Assembly: GCA_016808115.1 (NCBI GenBank)
Contig: JAEQBH010000658.1
Span: 248,001 to 312,000 of the forward strand
Length of the DNA: 64,000 bases
DNA from: Tetrastigma voinierianum
Lineage: Eukaryota > Streptophyta > Magnoliopsida > Vitales > Vitaceae
Direction of reading: 5' to 3'
Every line of letters starts with the position of its first letter. Position 1 is the first letter of the stretch. Below the pieces are notes generated by a model that was not told the origin of the DNA, did not search any database, and was given only the letters and a program-made list of their open reading frames with translations. Shown here one piece after another: positions 45,440-57,288 of this stretch. The position numbers and the translations under genes are program-made.

Positions 45440-46080
45440 AAGGGTGGACTGTGATCGAAATGAGGAAAATGAATTTAATTCCTACAAGAACCTGCGGACA
45501 GATGGAGGGTGTGCATGGGGACATAAGAAATCGACTCTGCAACTAAAGGATCATTTTCCCCGCTCTTCATCGATCGTGATGTTAGATAAGAAGGTGACAC
45601 TTCACTCGCTTTTCTCACATGGATACTCTTGATATAATCAAATTTCCATCGCACTGGTGACCAGGAGAAACCACTTTACATGCCCATTTGGTACTTTTGC
45701 TTTTTAAGAATGTCATTTGCTCAGGTAATGCCTCATACATTCCAAAGATGCATGATGTCCATATTCTCAATTCAGCAGAGAGTTATAAGATCTTCACGGA
45801 TGATTTCACAGTGTATGGATCCGCTTTGAAAATTGTCAGATAATTGGGACAAGATTTATAGGTGCTGTGGACAAGAATCTATTCTCGACCGGGAAATGCC
45901 ATTTTATGGTAACAAGGTATTATCTCAAGTTACGATTACTTATAAAGTGGCCGGGAAGGTACTCGCTGAAAGGTTTCAATTATAAAAATCTTATGCCACC
46001 AACAACAACAAGGAATAAGAAGTTTTCGACATACGTTTTTATGTAAGATTTATCAAAGACTTCTAAAATTGAAAGGCCAT
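45440..46080 (+). pseudogene. Element C reverse transcriptase remnant
   Basis: Pieces in three frames: KDHFPRSSSIVMLDKK (family: KDHFPLPFIDQMLE), LHSLFSHGYS (family: FLDGYSGYNQI), TFQRCMMSI-type DNA at 45737-45760, and FTDDFTVYGS (45788-45820; family: FMDDFTVYGD, with the two catalytic Asp). Order and spacing fit Ty3/gypsy RT of the Athila group. Multiple frameshifts. Confidence 0.75.
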
Positions 46081-46665
46081 TATGTAGATCACGAAAAAGA
46101 TGCCAAGTTTAAGTTCGATGAGTCTCAGAAGAGGTCTTTTTGAAGAGATCATATCGGGGGCCTGTCAAGCTCCCATCATGGCAAAACCAGACCGGGACAA
46201 GGAGTTTGAAATCACGCAGATGCCGCGACTATGTAACGGCACCAGATTGGGACGTAGAACCTGACAAGATGTTTAAGGCCATATATTTATGCCAAGAAAA
46301 CCTTTAATTAAGCTCAAGAGAATTACTCAACTATCGAAAAGAGATGTCACAGAATATTTGCATGTGAAAATTAAAAATATATATTGAAGGTCCCATGCCA
46401 TTATCCATACTCTATCATGCCGGTACTGGGCATCTCGATGGCAAAGAAAGAAGCAAAGCCAAGATCAATGTGTGGGTATTGTTATTACAAAGAATTTGAT
46501 CTTAGGATCAAAGATAAGAAAGGTTGTGACAATGTGATAGCTGATCACTTGTCAAGAGTTGAAAAGCCTACTCAGATAAGAAGAAGAAAAAGAAATAAAG
46601 AGAACATTTCGATGAGTAGCTATTTCCCACTGGCTACCCAATCACCTCGTATGTCGATATTGTGA
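46081..46665 (+). pseudogene. Element C RNase H remnant
   Basis: CQAPIMAKPDRDKEFEI (46160-46215) matches the start of the Athila RNase H segment (APIxxxPDWxxPFEIMCDAS); the CDAS motif itself has changed. The open frame 46384-46665 contains AKKEAKPRS, KEFDLRIKDKKGCDNVIADH and LSRVEK, the end of the domain and the linker to integrase. The middle is lost or garbled. Inactive. Confidence 0.8.
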
Positions 46666-46867
46666 ACTTCTTAGTACGCTAAGTTATGCCACCGTAACTC
46701 GCCAATAACAAAGAAAAAATTAAGGATCGACAAAGCAGATTTACTATCCGGATGACCCGCTATTATTTAAAAGAGGAGTTGATATGATAATCAGGTGTGT
46801 ACTTAAAGTGAACAAGGCAAGATCTACATGAACGCTGCGCATCACCATATATAATGCCAGAGACAAA

Positions 46868-47882
46868 ATGTTCTACAAAATTCTCAAATCAGGTTTTTAT
46901 TGGCTTACTATTTTCAAAGATTGTTTTGAATGGGTGAAATTTTATGATCAATACCAAAGAATGGGAAATGTTAGCAAAAGGCATGAAATGCCCCTGCAAG
47001 GTATCCTGGTGGTGCAACTATTTGATGTTTGGGGAATAGATTTTATGGGTCCCTTTCCACCTTCAGTTAGAAATTTATACATACTCCTAGCTGTGGATTA
47101 TGTATCTAAATGGGTTGAGGCAAACAGCCTTGTTCCAAAAATGATGCTAATACAGTTATGGGGTTTTTACAAAAGAATATTTCGAAAGTATTTGGGACGC
47201 CTTAACTATCATCGTTGACGGAGGAAGCTACTTTGCAACAAGGTGTTTGATGTGACTCCATGAACGATATGGAATCAAACACATTATGAGCTTCTCGCTT
47301 ATCATCCTCAAACAAATGGCAACCGAGATTTCTATCAGGAGACAAAGAAAATTTCGAAAACCGTAAGCTCCAAGAGAAGAGATCGGGTTCAAACTTGATG
47401 ATGCACCTGGCATACAGACTACTTATAAAACTCCCATCGAATGTCCCCATACAAGATTGTTCATGGTAACCTTGTCACCTTTCCTCTAGAATTGGAATAC
47501 GTAGCTATGTGGGCTATCAAGAAGCTAAATTTGACTTCAAGGTCATAAAGAAGAAAGGCTACTCCAAACGAATGAATCGAAGAGCTAAGGAAACGGCTTC
47601 CATGAGAATGCTAAAATTTACAAAGATAAAACAAAGAAATGGCATGATCAGAGGATTTTGAGGAGAGAGTTTAAACCAGGAGATCGAGTCCTATTATTCA
47701 ACTCCAGACTGAAACTCTTTCTAAGGAAACTGAAATCAAAATGGAGTAGACCATATACAATAGTATCAAGTACAACCTTTGGAGCAATGACACTAAGAAC
47801 CAGTAATGGAGAGGAATTCAAAGTCAATGGTCAGAGATTGAAGCACTACCTTGAGAAATTCGTATTACAAAATGATTCCTAG
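46868..47882 (+). pseudogene. Element C integrase remnant
   Basis: The frame 46868-47218 (116 codons) begins FYKILKSGFYWLTIFKDCFE, the end of the zinc-binding part, but the CxxC is changed (FYDQYQRMG in place of CxxCQRxG). It continues FDVWGIDFMGPFPPS with the first catalytic Asp and LLAVDYVSKWVEA. After a stop VDGGSYFATR gives the second catalytic Asp region. The frame 47658-47882 reads REFKPGDRVLLFNSRLKLF, KLKSKWSRPYTI and EEFKVNGQRLKHYLE, the C-terminal GPY/F-like end of Athila integrase. Broken in at least four places. Confidence 0.85.
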
Positions 47883-48755
47883 TTTTGAGGAGAAAAATTG
47901 AGGAAATAAGGATTTAATAGCAGCAAGTTCCGCTATGACTCAAATGGAGCAAATTTTCTATAGATGGCAACCCACACTACGCTTGTTTTTAAGTTTCAGC
48001 TTCTCAGGCTATAAATTTTTATTTTTTATTTTTAGTAAGCTTGGTGTGATTTTATTATTACTGCTTTAATGTATGTATGTTCTTTGCAGGACAATAAAAA
48101 TGTATACAAGAAGGAATCTATACATCCAAACTTCTAGTCTACACATGAGACAAAAAGAGGGTAGTATACTTTTCTTTGATTAATGTTATTTGTTCCAGAT
48201 AAAGCATGATTGAATTTTGGGGGAAATTTTAATTTTTGATTAAATTTTAAATTCGTTGCATTATTGAGTTGATTTGGTGAATGTCTAAATGCCGAGATGA
48301 ATTGTACTTGTTTTGATCGATTTATCAATTGAACTTTTGCTTGAAATGGAAATTGTTAGAATTAGGGATTAAAAAATTTTGTGTCGCAACATTAATTCCT
48401 TCCGTTGAGACCACATTCCCAGGTCACGACAAGGCCGATGAGGCTCAGACTCCAAAATGGTTAACTCCCAATGAATTTAGGGTCTTAACTCAATAAAGGC
48501 GAGCTTAATGGGGCTATTTAGGAGTTAATGAACAAAGATTAGCGTGGTGACTCAAAATTTAATGTCAAGAACTCCCCATTCAAGAATCATAACCTCGAGC
48601 CCATCAGTAAAACAAGTGTGAAGCCAAAGCCATTTCATACAAACCTTCAATTCATCTTCAATTTTTCTTTTCAACTCTTCTACTTCCATTTCTTTCTTTC
48701 AATCTCCAAACCCTAAGCCTAGAGTACAACCGGACATCTCTCCAAAATTTCATTC

Positions 48756-50190
48756 ATGGATGCAAATCAGCAAGATACTCTGAATCTTAACGGAATGATC
48801 AACAAGATTATGCGTGAGTATGTCCAGCGGGAGGAAGAGGTTCATTTGGAACCAAATGAGAAAATAACCAATGTCGAACCGTGAACTCAACCGCAGAGGA
48901 AGAGCAAGTCAAAAGAAAGATACCAAGAGAAAAACTACGTGAGCAGAAAAGAAAGGAGAAATCTAAGAAGAAGAAGATTTCGTCGTTAAGCTCAAGTTTG
49001 TGAACGCGCCTAATAAGGGCTTTATAGAGAAAGGGTTTTTGGGAAAACCATTTCCCTGCTTGAAAAATTAATCGAGGAAGAGGGACTGAGTTTCTTCATG
49101 GTTAATAAAGCACCGTGTGTTTTGCTATTGGGCAAGAGAATTCTACGAATACAGAGAGGATGAGGGATGATGATACGCTTTTAAGGAGAGGGGTCTGGGT
49201 ATTATTCAAGTACAAAGGATCAACGTAGACTAGTTAAAGATCCTCAAGCATGGGTCCAAATTCAAAAATGGTCGACAACCCAAACTAGATAAAACTATGA
49301 ACTTGCTGGATCCGCTTCAGCGCGAAAAAAATAGAGGGCGACAAAAGAAAAACCCACACTATGCCATCAACATGGGGTCCCTCATAGAAGAAGCCAAGGT
49401 ATGGTTTTACTATCCGCTTCTGGCCATCATCCGCCAAAACAAAACATTTCAGGTTCTCGCAAAGGATCATGAGGCTACGACTCGTATGCCTGCTAAAAGG
49501 TTATAAGACGTATCGTCGGGGCCTAATTGAAGACCCAATAAGAGGATACCACCTAAGCAACAGAGAGACTGATCACTCACCCACACCATCACCGCATCAT
49601 GTATCCCGGGCAAGGGTGAAAGGAGTTGGCGAAGAGGAACAATGTCCCTGTTTCACCTCCACTTTTTACAGGTTATCAAAGGCTCAAGGAACAAAAAGCA
49701 GAAAGGGTTGGTAGAGGCGTAAGGCAGCTCATGAGGAGAATGAAGCAAGAGAAATGAAGCACTCCAAGACATTCCTCTAGCAAGAAGGCAAGAGATACCA
49801 TCAAGAATGATCCCATTGAGCCACTCCTATCAAGAGCAAGCGTAAAGCCTACAGCGAGAATGAAGTGAGTGCAGAGATAATTGAAATGCTCAAATCCATG
49901 AAGAAAGACATGGAAGAGAGGGAGCAAAAATGGGAAAAACGGTAGCAAATTAGGGAGGAATTCCAAGAAACTGAATTTAGAAGGAAAGAACAGATGTGGG
50001 AACAAAATGTGAAGCAAAGAGAGGAAGAATGGAAGGAAGAGTTAAAAAGAAGAGAAGAAAAAGTAAATGAGAGAATGAAGGCAAGTTTGGAAGCCTTTTA
50101 TAATAACCAATTCAAAGAGATGAATCGCTACCATATTAAGAAAGAGAGAAGTAGAGATGGAAGTGGAATATGTCAAGAAAATTAGAGGCC
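48756..50190 (+). pseudogene. Element C env-like position frame with coiled coil
   Basis: Begins at the ATG at 48756: MDANQQDTLNLNGMINKIMR, then an acidic stretch. Later pieces include KVWFYYPLLAIIRQNKTFQV (about 49397-49455), where Athila extra frames have a VWFxF...LLP motif. The 3' part (49860-50185) is a Glu/Lys/Arg-rich heptad-like coiled coil (KQREEEWKEELKRREEKVNE). In Athila this third frame is called env-like because of its position after integrase; no signal peptide or fusion feature is seen here. Several stops. Confidence 0.55.
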
Positions 50191-52224
50191 TTCAAATATC
50201 CGTACAAAGAGCAGCCTGCAGAGTTCGGGGAGGTCACTTAAGAGAGAGATAAATGTGCTGGGAAGACAATGATGCCTATAAAGAAGATCCGGGTCGGAGA
50301 GCCTAGGACTCGATCAAACCGAACTCATCAAAACTATCGGGAGGTATCTCGTAATTGGAAAGCGACAAGACCGATTTCGTGGTTAAAGCAAGACACTCGA
50401 TAATCCACAAAGAGGCCGATGTTTATATATATTTAACAAGAAGGAAAATACCCCGCCGAGGAGAAGATCGAGATGACTCAGGCTAAATTCTTGATCCTAC
50501 TGTCACCGATGTAGACCTCCCAACGTGTCATACCTCCTAAGGCCTGCTAAAAGTGTAAAATGTTACTTCTTTGTAATCTCATAATTTTCATCTTACTAAC
50601 ATTAATAAATACTGGATTCATTGAAAGTGTTTTGTGGTGTTGCATGAATGATAGTAGTTAATCATTTATAATTGATTTTTCTGTTAATAATGTCGCTAGC
50701 AGGAATATCGTTGTTAAATGAATCGTTGATTGGGACCTGAAGGTGGGAATGTAAATTGTTCATGAACTGATTAAGTGAATTGTGTTTTTTGTGTCATTCA
50801 TTATTTGTCTAGAAGAAATGATCTATATCTTCGAGCTTTATTTATACAATGACACAATTACCACTGATGAGATCCATAACAACACTATAAGAGAAAGGTT
50901 AGAGCAGACTATGGAACCCTAATAAGAAGCAGCTATCAACTGTAGTTTAAATCGTTAATCAGAAAATACACGATTGAAAGAGCAAATAAAATAATTGAAT
51001 TTTGAGTAAACAACTAAGTCCACACAAATCTTGGAAAACTATGCACAAGGTCCGAAAATCCCGAATACTTTAAGAGGAATAGGACATCTTCTCGAATAAT
51101 CCAAATTTAAAAGCATATGGTCCTAGAACTTGTTAGATTATCGGGTCGAGGCGAAATCCTGCTTTAAACAACTAACAAGAAATGATAGGCCATCCTTGGA
51201 AGTTTGAACCTCTTCAAGCCTACCATTATTATATGCAAAAGCATACACTCTAGTTCCATGATTGAGCTTAAAGCCTAATTTCTTCAAATAGCAGCAATTG
51301 AAGACCTGAATTCCTTTTTTAGAATTAATACCATAGAAAGAACCCCAAAAATTACCCAGTTTTCAAAAAAGGAAAGTTTACTATGCCGAAAGGAACACGT
51401 TTGGGGAAAAATATTTCTTTTAGATTAAAAGGATGAAGGAGGAAAATCAATCAAGAATCAGAATAAAGAAAAGAAATTGAAAGGAATAAGTTTTCATTCT
51501 CATGGGCTCATTCTCTCGAACAATTGTCTTCAGAGGGGGCGTTTCAACACCTAGCACTCTAATGCCAACCGGTATGGGAGTTGCTAGCCCAAAGTTCTCT
51601 GCTGATGTGTTTCAAGAAGACAAACATCAGACTATTCCAATTTCTTTTGAAATGAGTTCCAGCTGAAAAGGAACCGAGTCGGGAGTGGTTAAAGGTGGAG
51701 AGTTTACAAGAAGAGGAAAGAAAAGGATGAAAGATGAAGGCCATTATAAACAAAGAAAGAATGGAATATGGGTAAATTACATCCTAAAATTTTCCATTTA
51801 TCTACCCAATTACCTAAGCCTAACATTACAAGCCCGAAAGACCTGATCTTAAGGCTGAGCTGAAGTACATTAGTTGATATCAATATGAAAAACAAGCCTA
51901 TGGGACTTAAATTAGTTTCTAAGGAGAATTCTAGAAGATTAAATAATTTCAAAAAAAAAAAGATGAATAGGAAAGAAGATTTATTGACTGGTATGTTTAC
52001 ATGAAAATTTCATCAGCTTATTTGTGATGGAGGTTAAAAACATTTCCTTTTTCTCAATTGATGACTGAATTTGAGATAATACTGCAACCTTCTTGTTCAA
52101 GTCAAATGGTAAAATAAGAAAGAATGTGGTTTAAATTAGAAAAATGTCCTTAAAAATAAAGCTCAATTGTTTGAGGACAAACAAATCTTTCTTTTCTTTG
52201 CTTGGGGACAAGCAAAAATTTTAA
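50191..52224 (+). other. Element C 3' spacer
   Basis: About 2 kb of AT-rich non-coding sequence between the env-like frame and the polypurine tract, usual for Athila. Just before the tract two copies of a (T)GAGGACAA/TTGGGGACAAGC motif occur (52170-52210). No gene seen. Confidence 0.5.
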
Positions 52225-52237
52225 GTTTGGGGGAATT
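52225..52237 (+). other. Element C polypurine tract
   Basis: AGTTTGGGGGAAT directly before TGATGAGTCAAG; TTTGGGGGAATT is the standard polypurine tract of Athila-type elements. Confidence 0.8.
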
Positions 52238-54826
52238 TGATGAGTCAAGAACTCATTGGATTTTTAATCCATTTTTCTAATTTATATTACAATGTTTAAC
52301 GTCGATTAATATGCGTAAACATGGATATTTTACTCAAATTTAATTTTGCAGAGAATTACAGCATAATTAAAAGCCCCAACAAGAACTAAAAAACCACTAT
52401 AGCGTGTGAAGTCGCAATCGAGAAGTGAAGTCTAACCGAGAATTAGTCGAATCGAGAAGTGAAGTCACAATCGAGAATTGAAGTCGTGAACAAGTAACTC
52501 TTCGCCCGCTTATTTCGTTGTCATGACAATTCACCAAGACGAAGTCTCGAGGAGAAATGGAAGGCTGCATCAAGCCAAGTCGTGATAGGAAAGTGAGGTT
52601 GCGACCAGAAATACCAAAGCACCCAGCAATAGGCGTTGAGACAAAGGAAGAGTTGCTGAGACAGAAGGAACATTCAAGGAAGAATCCGAGGTCGCGACGC
52701 CAAATGAAGTCAATGTAGGTCACAACATAAACTTGAGGTTGCAACGTTGATCTGTTGATGAAGCCATAGATGAGGTATTTGTAGGAAAATCAAGGGTTGC
52801 AACTAGTTTCACTGGAAAACTCAACCTCGGCGTCACAACCAATCATTCAGTTCGCAACTACATTTGAGCAACTGGTGACAAAACCTACCGTAAAATAGTA
52901 CTATTTAGGTCGCTGACGCCATTTTCAGGTCGCGACCTGGAAATAGAGACTGAGAAAGGAAAATGGTTGCAATGAAAAAGTGTGGTTACGACTCGTAAGG
53001 AAGGCAAGGAATATCAATCGAGGTCACACCCGGCTTTCTCGGCATTTAACTAAAAATTCTGCGACTAATGAGGACAGAAGACCAAGTAAAGAGGTCATAG
53101 CCAGAAAAAGAAGTCATAACCTAGAACTGAGAATGTGGCAACAAGAATGAGGTCGCGACCTGAAATTGAGGTCGTGACGCAGAATGCAGCAGAAGGCAAA
53201 AAGAGCCAGGTCGCAAAGTGAAACTGTGGTCGCGACGTCAACTCTTGAAAACAATTAATTCAACGAGGTAGCGACTCCATTTTGAGGTCGCGACCATTAA
53301 TCAAGACAACTACAAGGAATCTAGTCACAACCGAAGATGTCAGGTCGCAATTGAACAAGTGCAAATGAGAGAATTCAGTCATACCCATCTTCGAGGTCGC
53401 GACCGAAAACAACAAACTGGGCCTTTCTTTTAGGAAATCCACCGAGCTTTAATCCTACCACTTTACGCTTATAAATAGCCTTTTATAAGTTTTAGTAAAG
53501 TGTACTCTGCCTTCAATACCCATAGTCGGGAAGAGGAAAAAGGACTTATCAGATATTTTTTAGAATGATTTTTTATTTCGTTTTCTTTATTTTCTTTTCT
53601 CGATCCGAATCGCTGACTCGTGTAGAAACGATGAAGGGATTTAATTTCTAATTTTCTTACAATTATCATCTCGAATTAATGGAGTCTGCATAAATTCTCG
53701 AATTCGCTCTTTCGCTTATTACAATTACGTTGGGTGTACTGGACAATGATCCATCATTTATCAGAATGCAAGATTTAGAACACGTCACTAGATTGGAATT
53801 ACCGTTAGTCACAGTCTTTTCTACATCATTTAGAGAGAAATACTTGGATTGGAATTTATTCGATTGATGTTGTTATTGACCGATTAGCTTCCCAATGGTA
53901 AAGATATGATACCATTTCAAGGATTGTTTCGCTCCGAGCTTCCGTGAGGCCCTCTCACAAGTGGGACATGGGTAGATGAAGATTCCTGAGAGTTGGGAAC
54001 ATTCCACTTGTGGGTATGATAGACTACCATTGATGAACTACTAAGCTCTGAAAGTTCACCTCGATAAATTCCATTTTCACTCATAATTGATGTTGGAGGG
54101 GAATATTTGTCAATTTAAATAATAAGAGATCTCACCTTAATCTAAGAGGAAGTTCCTAACCCTGTGTTAGCAGAAATCTAATCAAGGGAAGGGAAGAACC
54201 ATTAGATTTAAAGGATGAGCCATCAATTAGGTTGTAGAATTTTTGCATTAACCCTAAGAAGGGAAGCAAGAGATCTGCAGTCTCAAGAAATGGGTGTGAA
54301 ATATTGAGAAAGAAAAATACCTAGATCTTGCAAGAAAGTAAAACACGCAAGTAGCTGGTTAGATCCTTGTCTTTTGAGAAAAGCAAGGGCCTCAACCAAA
54401 GGAATATGGAGAAATCCACCATATCAGAAGGCATCTTGGACAAATCCACATCCAACAACAAAATAGAGTAATGCATATTAATGCAGGAATTGGTTGTTTC
54501 ATAATACCTCCTTGATAGTGTTCATTTCTCATGGAAAACTGATTCAATCCAGTATTTGTTCTTAATTTTTTTTTGCTCAGAACATTTAATTTCCTTTATA
54601 TTCCCCGTGTATCGCTCTAGACTATTATCATCTAGATTAAACCATCACTATTCATATCAAGTTCAAATAGTGTGGACCTTTAAGTAGTTGGAGTAGTCGA
54701 TTCAATTCTTTGTCAACTCGTGGGAATGATATCCGACTTACATCCATTTTGCATTACCAGATGACCTGGTAGACTCAGTTAGTTCTTTGCATTAAAACCA
54801 TTTTCAAATTAAGCAACATAAAGTAA
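52238..54826 (+). repeat. Element C 3' LTR, about 2.6 kb
   Basis: Starts TGATGAGTCAAGAACTCATT. A 36-bp-type repeat GAGAAGTGAAGTC occurs three times at 52405-52495. From 52580 to 53420 there are about 20 AGGTCGCGACC-type words. The 3' part (54600-54826) has the R/U5-like text TCAACTCGTGGGAATGATAT and CAGTTAGTTCTTTGC. The end near GCAACA at 54826 is approximate because the 5' mate is truncated. Frames inside are not genes. Confidence 0.65.
52580..53420. repeat. GGTCGCGACC word array in element C LTR
   Basis: Perfect GGTCGCGACC occurs at about 52920, 53150, 53285 and 53394, with GGTCGCGACG, GGTTGCGACC, GGTCACAAC, GGTTGCAAC, AGTCACAACC and similar variants between, roughly every 30-60 bases. Variants mostly look like C-to-T or G-to-A changes at CpG. 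Confidence 0.85.
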
Positions 54827-55386
54827 TTTTATCATTATATCCAAGTAATTCCAAGTAGACAAAGATGCAAGAGAATTGTAAGTGCTCTTGTAACGATGTT
54901 AATTGGTTTTAGTCTATATAATCATTGTAAAAGTCGATGGTCCCAAATATGAAAAAGTTTCAGGCATGCCTATTATCACGGTAAGTGCTGAGACTACGTG
55001 GAGTGCATACTAAAGCCCACGCCGGCCGCATACATCACAGACAAGTACCATACCAAAGGGCCACAGCGAAAATTTCACATGCACTTAATCGTCTAACTAA
55101 TGTATCGCTTCCACCCCCGCTAAGTACATTGCCCTCAATGCACACAAGACACACCCAATAGAATAAAAGAGAGGGCAAAAAAAAAAAAAAAGTGTGTCAC
55201 ACCACGAAACCAGTAAGGGATTGGATTGACTACGGTTTATGTTGTTTTTTTTTTTTAATTTTGTTGTTCAATAAAGGTAAGACTAAAATGAATAAAGTAT
55301 AAAGAAATGCAAGAAAGGAAAAGAAAACTATATACAAAAAAAGAGGTAGGATAGAGATTACACTAGCGAACATCCTCAGAGCGGAT
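54827..55386. other. Unassigned spacer, probably element D 3' end
   Basis: Between the element C LTR and element D integrase. A and T runs near 55176-55190 and 55244-55256. By position it should be the region between integrase and the lost 3' LTR of D. Nothing coding seen. Confidence 0.35.
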
Positions 55387-56033
55387 CTACCGCCTCTCAC
55401 TACCTCCGGGCGGTCGAAGCTCTAGAAATGGCTTTAAGCTACCGGCCGACTTTAGCGTCTTCCCGCCCACCAATCTCCACTGGCCATATGGGTAAACTAC
55501 CTTGACGATGAACGGGCCAGTCCACCTAGAACGGAGTTTACCTGGAAAAATGTGCAAACAAGAGCTGTATAACAATACCTTTTGGTGAGGTTCAAAGGTC
55601 TTCTTAACAATGGTCTGCCATGGAATAGTCGGTTCTCAGATTCGCGGAGCTCATACGATTCATGCCGCAATTCATCGCTTGTTCATCCGGCAGCAATACG
55701 CATCTCGCTCACAAATCAAATTAAGAGTTTAATGGCCCACAGTTCTATGTTCCATTTCCATCGTTGCATGACGTGCCTTTCCATAAACTAAATTCGATAA
55801 GGAGACATACCAAGAATAGTCTTAAAAGCAAGAGGGTAAGCCTAAAGAGCGCTCTGCTAGTCAGCACCAATCCTTGTGATTTGGGGCTACCTCATTTTTC
55901 CAAAATATGTTTGATCTCCCTATCAAGCAATTCACCACCATCGGGTCCTGTAGGTGGTATGTCGTGGAAATCCTCAGGTGACTCCATGAAGGATCCTTGA
56001 CCCTGGATAACCTCATGAACTCAGGGACCTCCG
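55387..56033 (-). pseudogene. Element D integrase, C-terminal part
   Basis: On the minus strand after the LTR insertion: ISTTYHLQ and PNHKDWC, then the open frame 55575-55387 with LHIFPGKLRSRWTGPFIVKV and VYPYG, ending SAGSLKPFLELR. This is the GPF/Y module of Athila integrase (KLRSRWxGPFxVxxVxPxGAVEI...LKPFLE). The AVE-I part after PYG is replaced, indicating a local frameshift. Its 5' continuation is at 59039-59640. Confidence 0.8.
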
Positions 56034-57214
56034 TGACTCCAACGGATATAGAAACTTTTCTTCAAAACAATCAAATAAAATCCATGGAGCGAACCCTTTT
56101 ACAATCCTTAACATATCTTTAGAAAATAATGCGGAAGCGGTGGTAAATTTTTTTCTTATTCTTTTTTTTCTGTTTTTTTTTTTTAAGAACACTTAGATTT
56201 TCTAAAAATCACTCGTAGTTTCCTCTCGTTGACTTTCCCAAATTTACAAAAACCCGAAAACATTCAAAAAATAATTTAATCTTTCAATTTCAACTGCTGA
56301 CCTCGTCCACAACTCAATCCAAGATAATATATGCACATATACATTTATTCACTCTAATCACAAAACATTCAAACTTCTTCAATTCCATGCACAGCTTTAT
56401 AAGAAAATCGGGTCAGAGCCGGACTTAAGCCGACCGCCTACGCACTGGCCCACTCGAGGATCAAAGCCCACTCTAGTTCCTTTTCAAAAAATATACACAT
56501 ATATACATATATACATGACAAAATATTCAACATATACAATATGCAAAATATATATACAATGCGCTCACATGCGTCGGCCTCCTCGATGGCTTCGACTCCA
56601 TCGCTGCAGGGGGATGCTCACCTGCACCCGGTTCCTCGAGTCTTGAAAATGTTTTTGAAAACATACGAAAAGAGTGAGCTAAAGGAGCTCGCGAGTGTAC
56701 ATTTTCATTACACGCATTTTCAAGATATATCAAAGTAATAAATACTTATACAATTAAAAATCAATTTATGCTTTAAACTTTCTTTCTAATGGAACCTGTG
56801 TGGTAAACACACCATCAGCCCGGTATTGATGGTGACTGACGGCCCCAATCCAGCACAACCACTACGCTAAGTGGGAGAAACTCACGCCTTGCATAGGTTC
56901 CAGCCATAGCACCCAGCACGTGTAAGGATATTACGCTAAAATCTATTTCCTCCCTCCGTTAGCAACCTATAACTTTTCCTCTAAATCCCACACGCTTAAG
57001 GTACCTCGCCGATATCACTATAATACCACATAGGTTAGGGTAACCACTGTAAAACATTTATTCAAAATACATTTATAAATCCATTTAAATCCTTTACTTT
57101 ATTATTAAACACATATATATCGCAAATATACATATGCATTCTTACAGCAACTCCATAATGCCTTAACATATGCATACATATATAATTTAATATAAACACA
57201 TATATGTAGGCAAG

Positions 57215-57288
<74 letters not shown>

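Larger units (their letters stand above)
42411..54826 (+). mobile_element. Element C: Athila-type Ty3/gypsy retrotransposon
   Basis: Plus-strand element of about 12.4 kb with a truncated 5' LTR (42411 to about 42673), gag, protease, RT, RNase H, integrase, an env-like position frame (48756-50190), a polypurine tract (52225-52237) and a 3' LTR of about 2.6 kb. Domain wording (SRxxTLRSGKE-like gag/protease junction, WGIDFMGPFP integrase core) matches the Athila group. Every domain is broken. The primer-binding site and most of the 5' LTR are missing, so it cannot retrotranspose. Confidence 0.8.
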
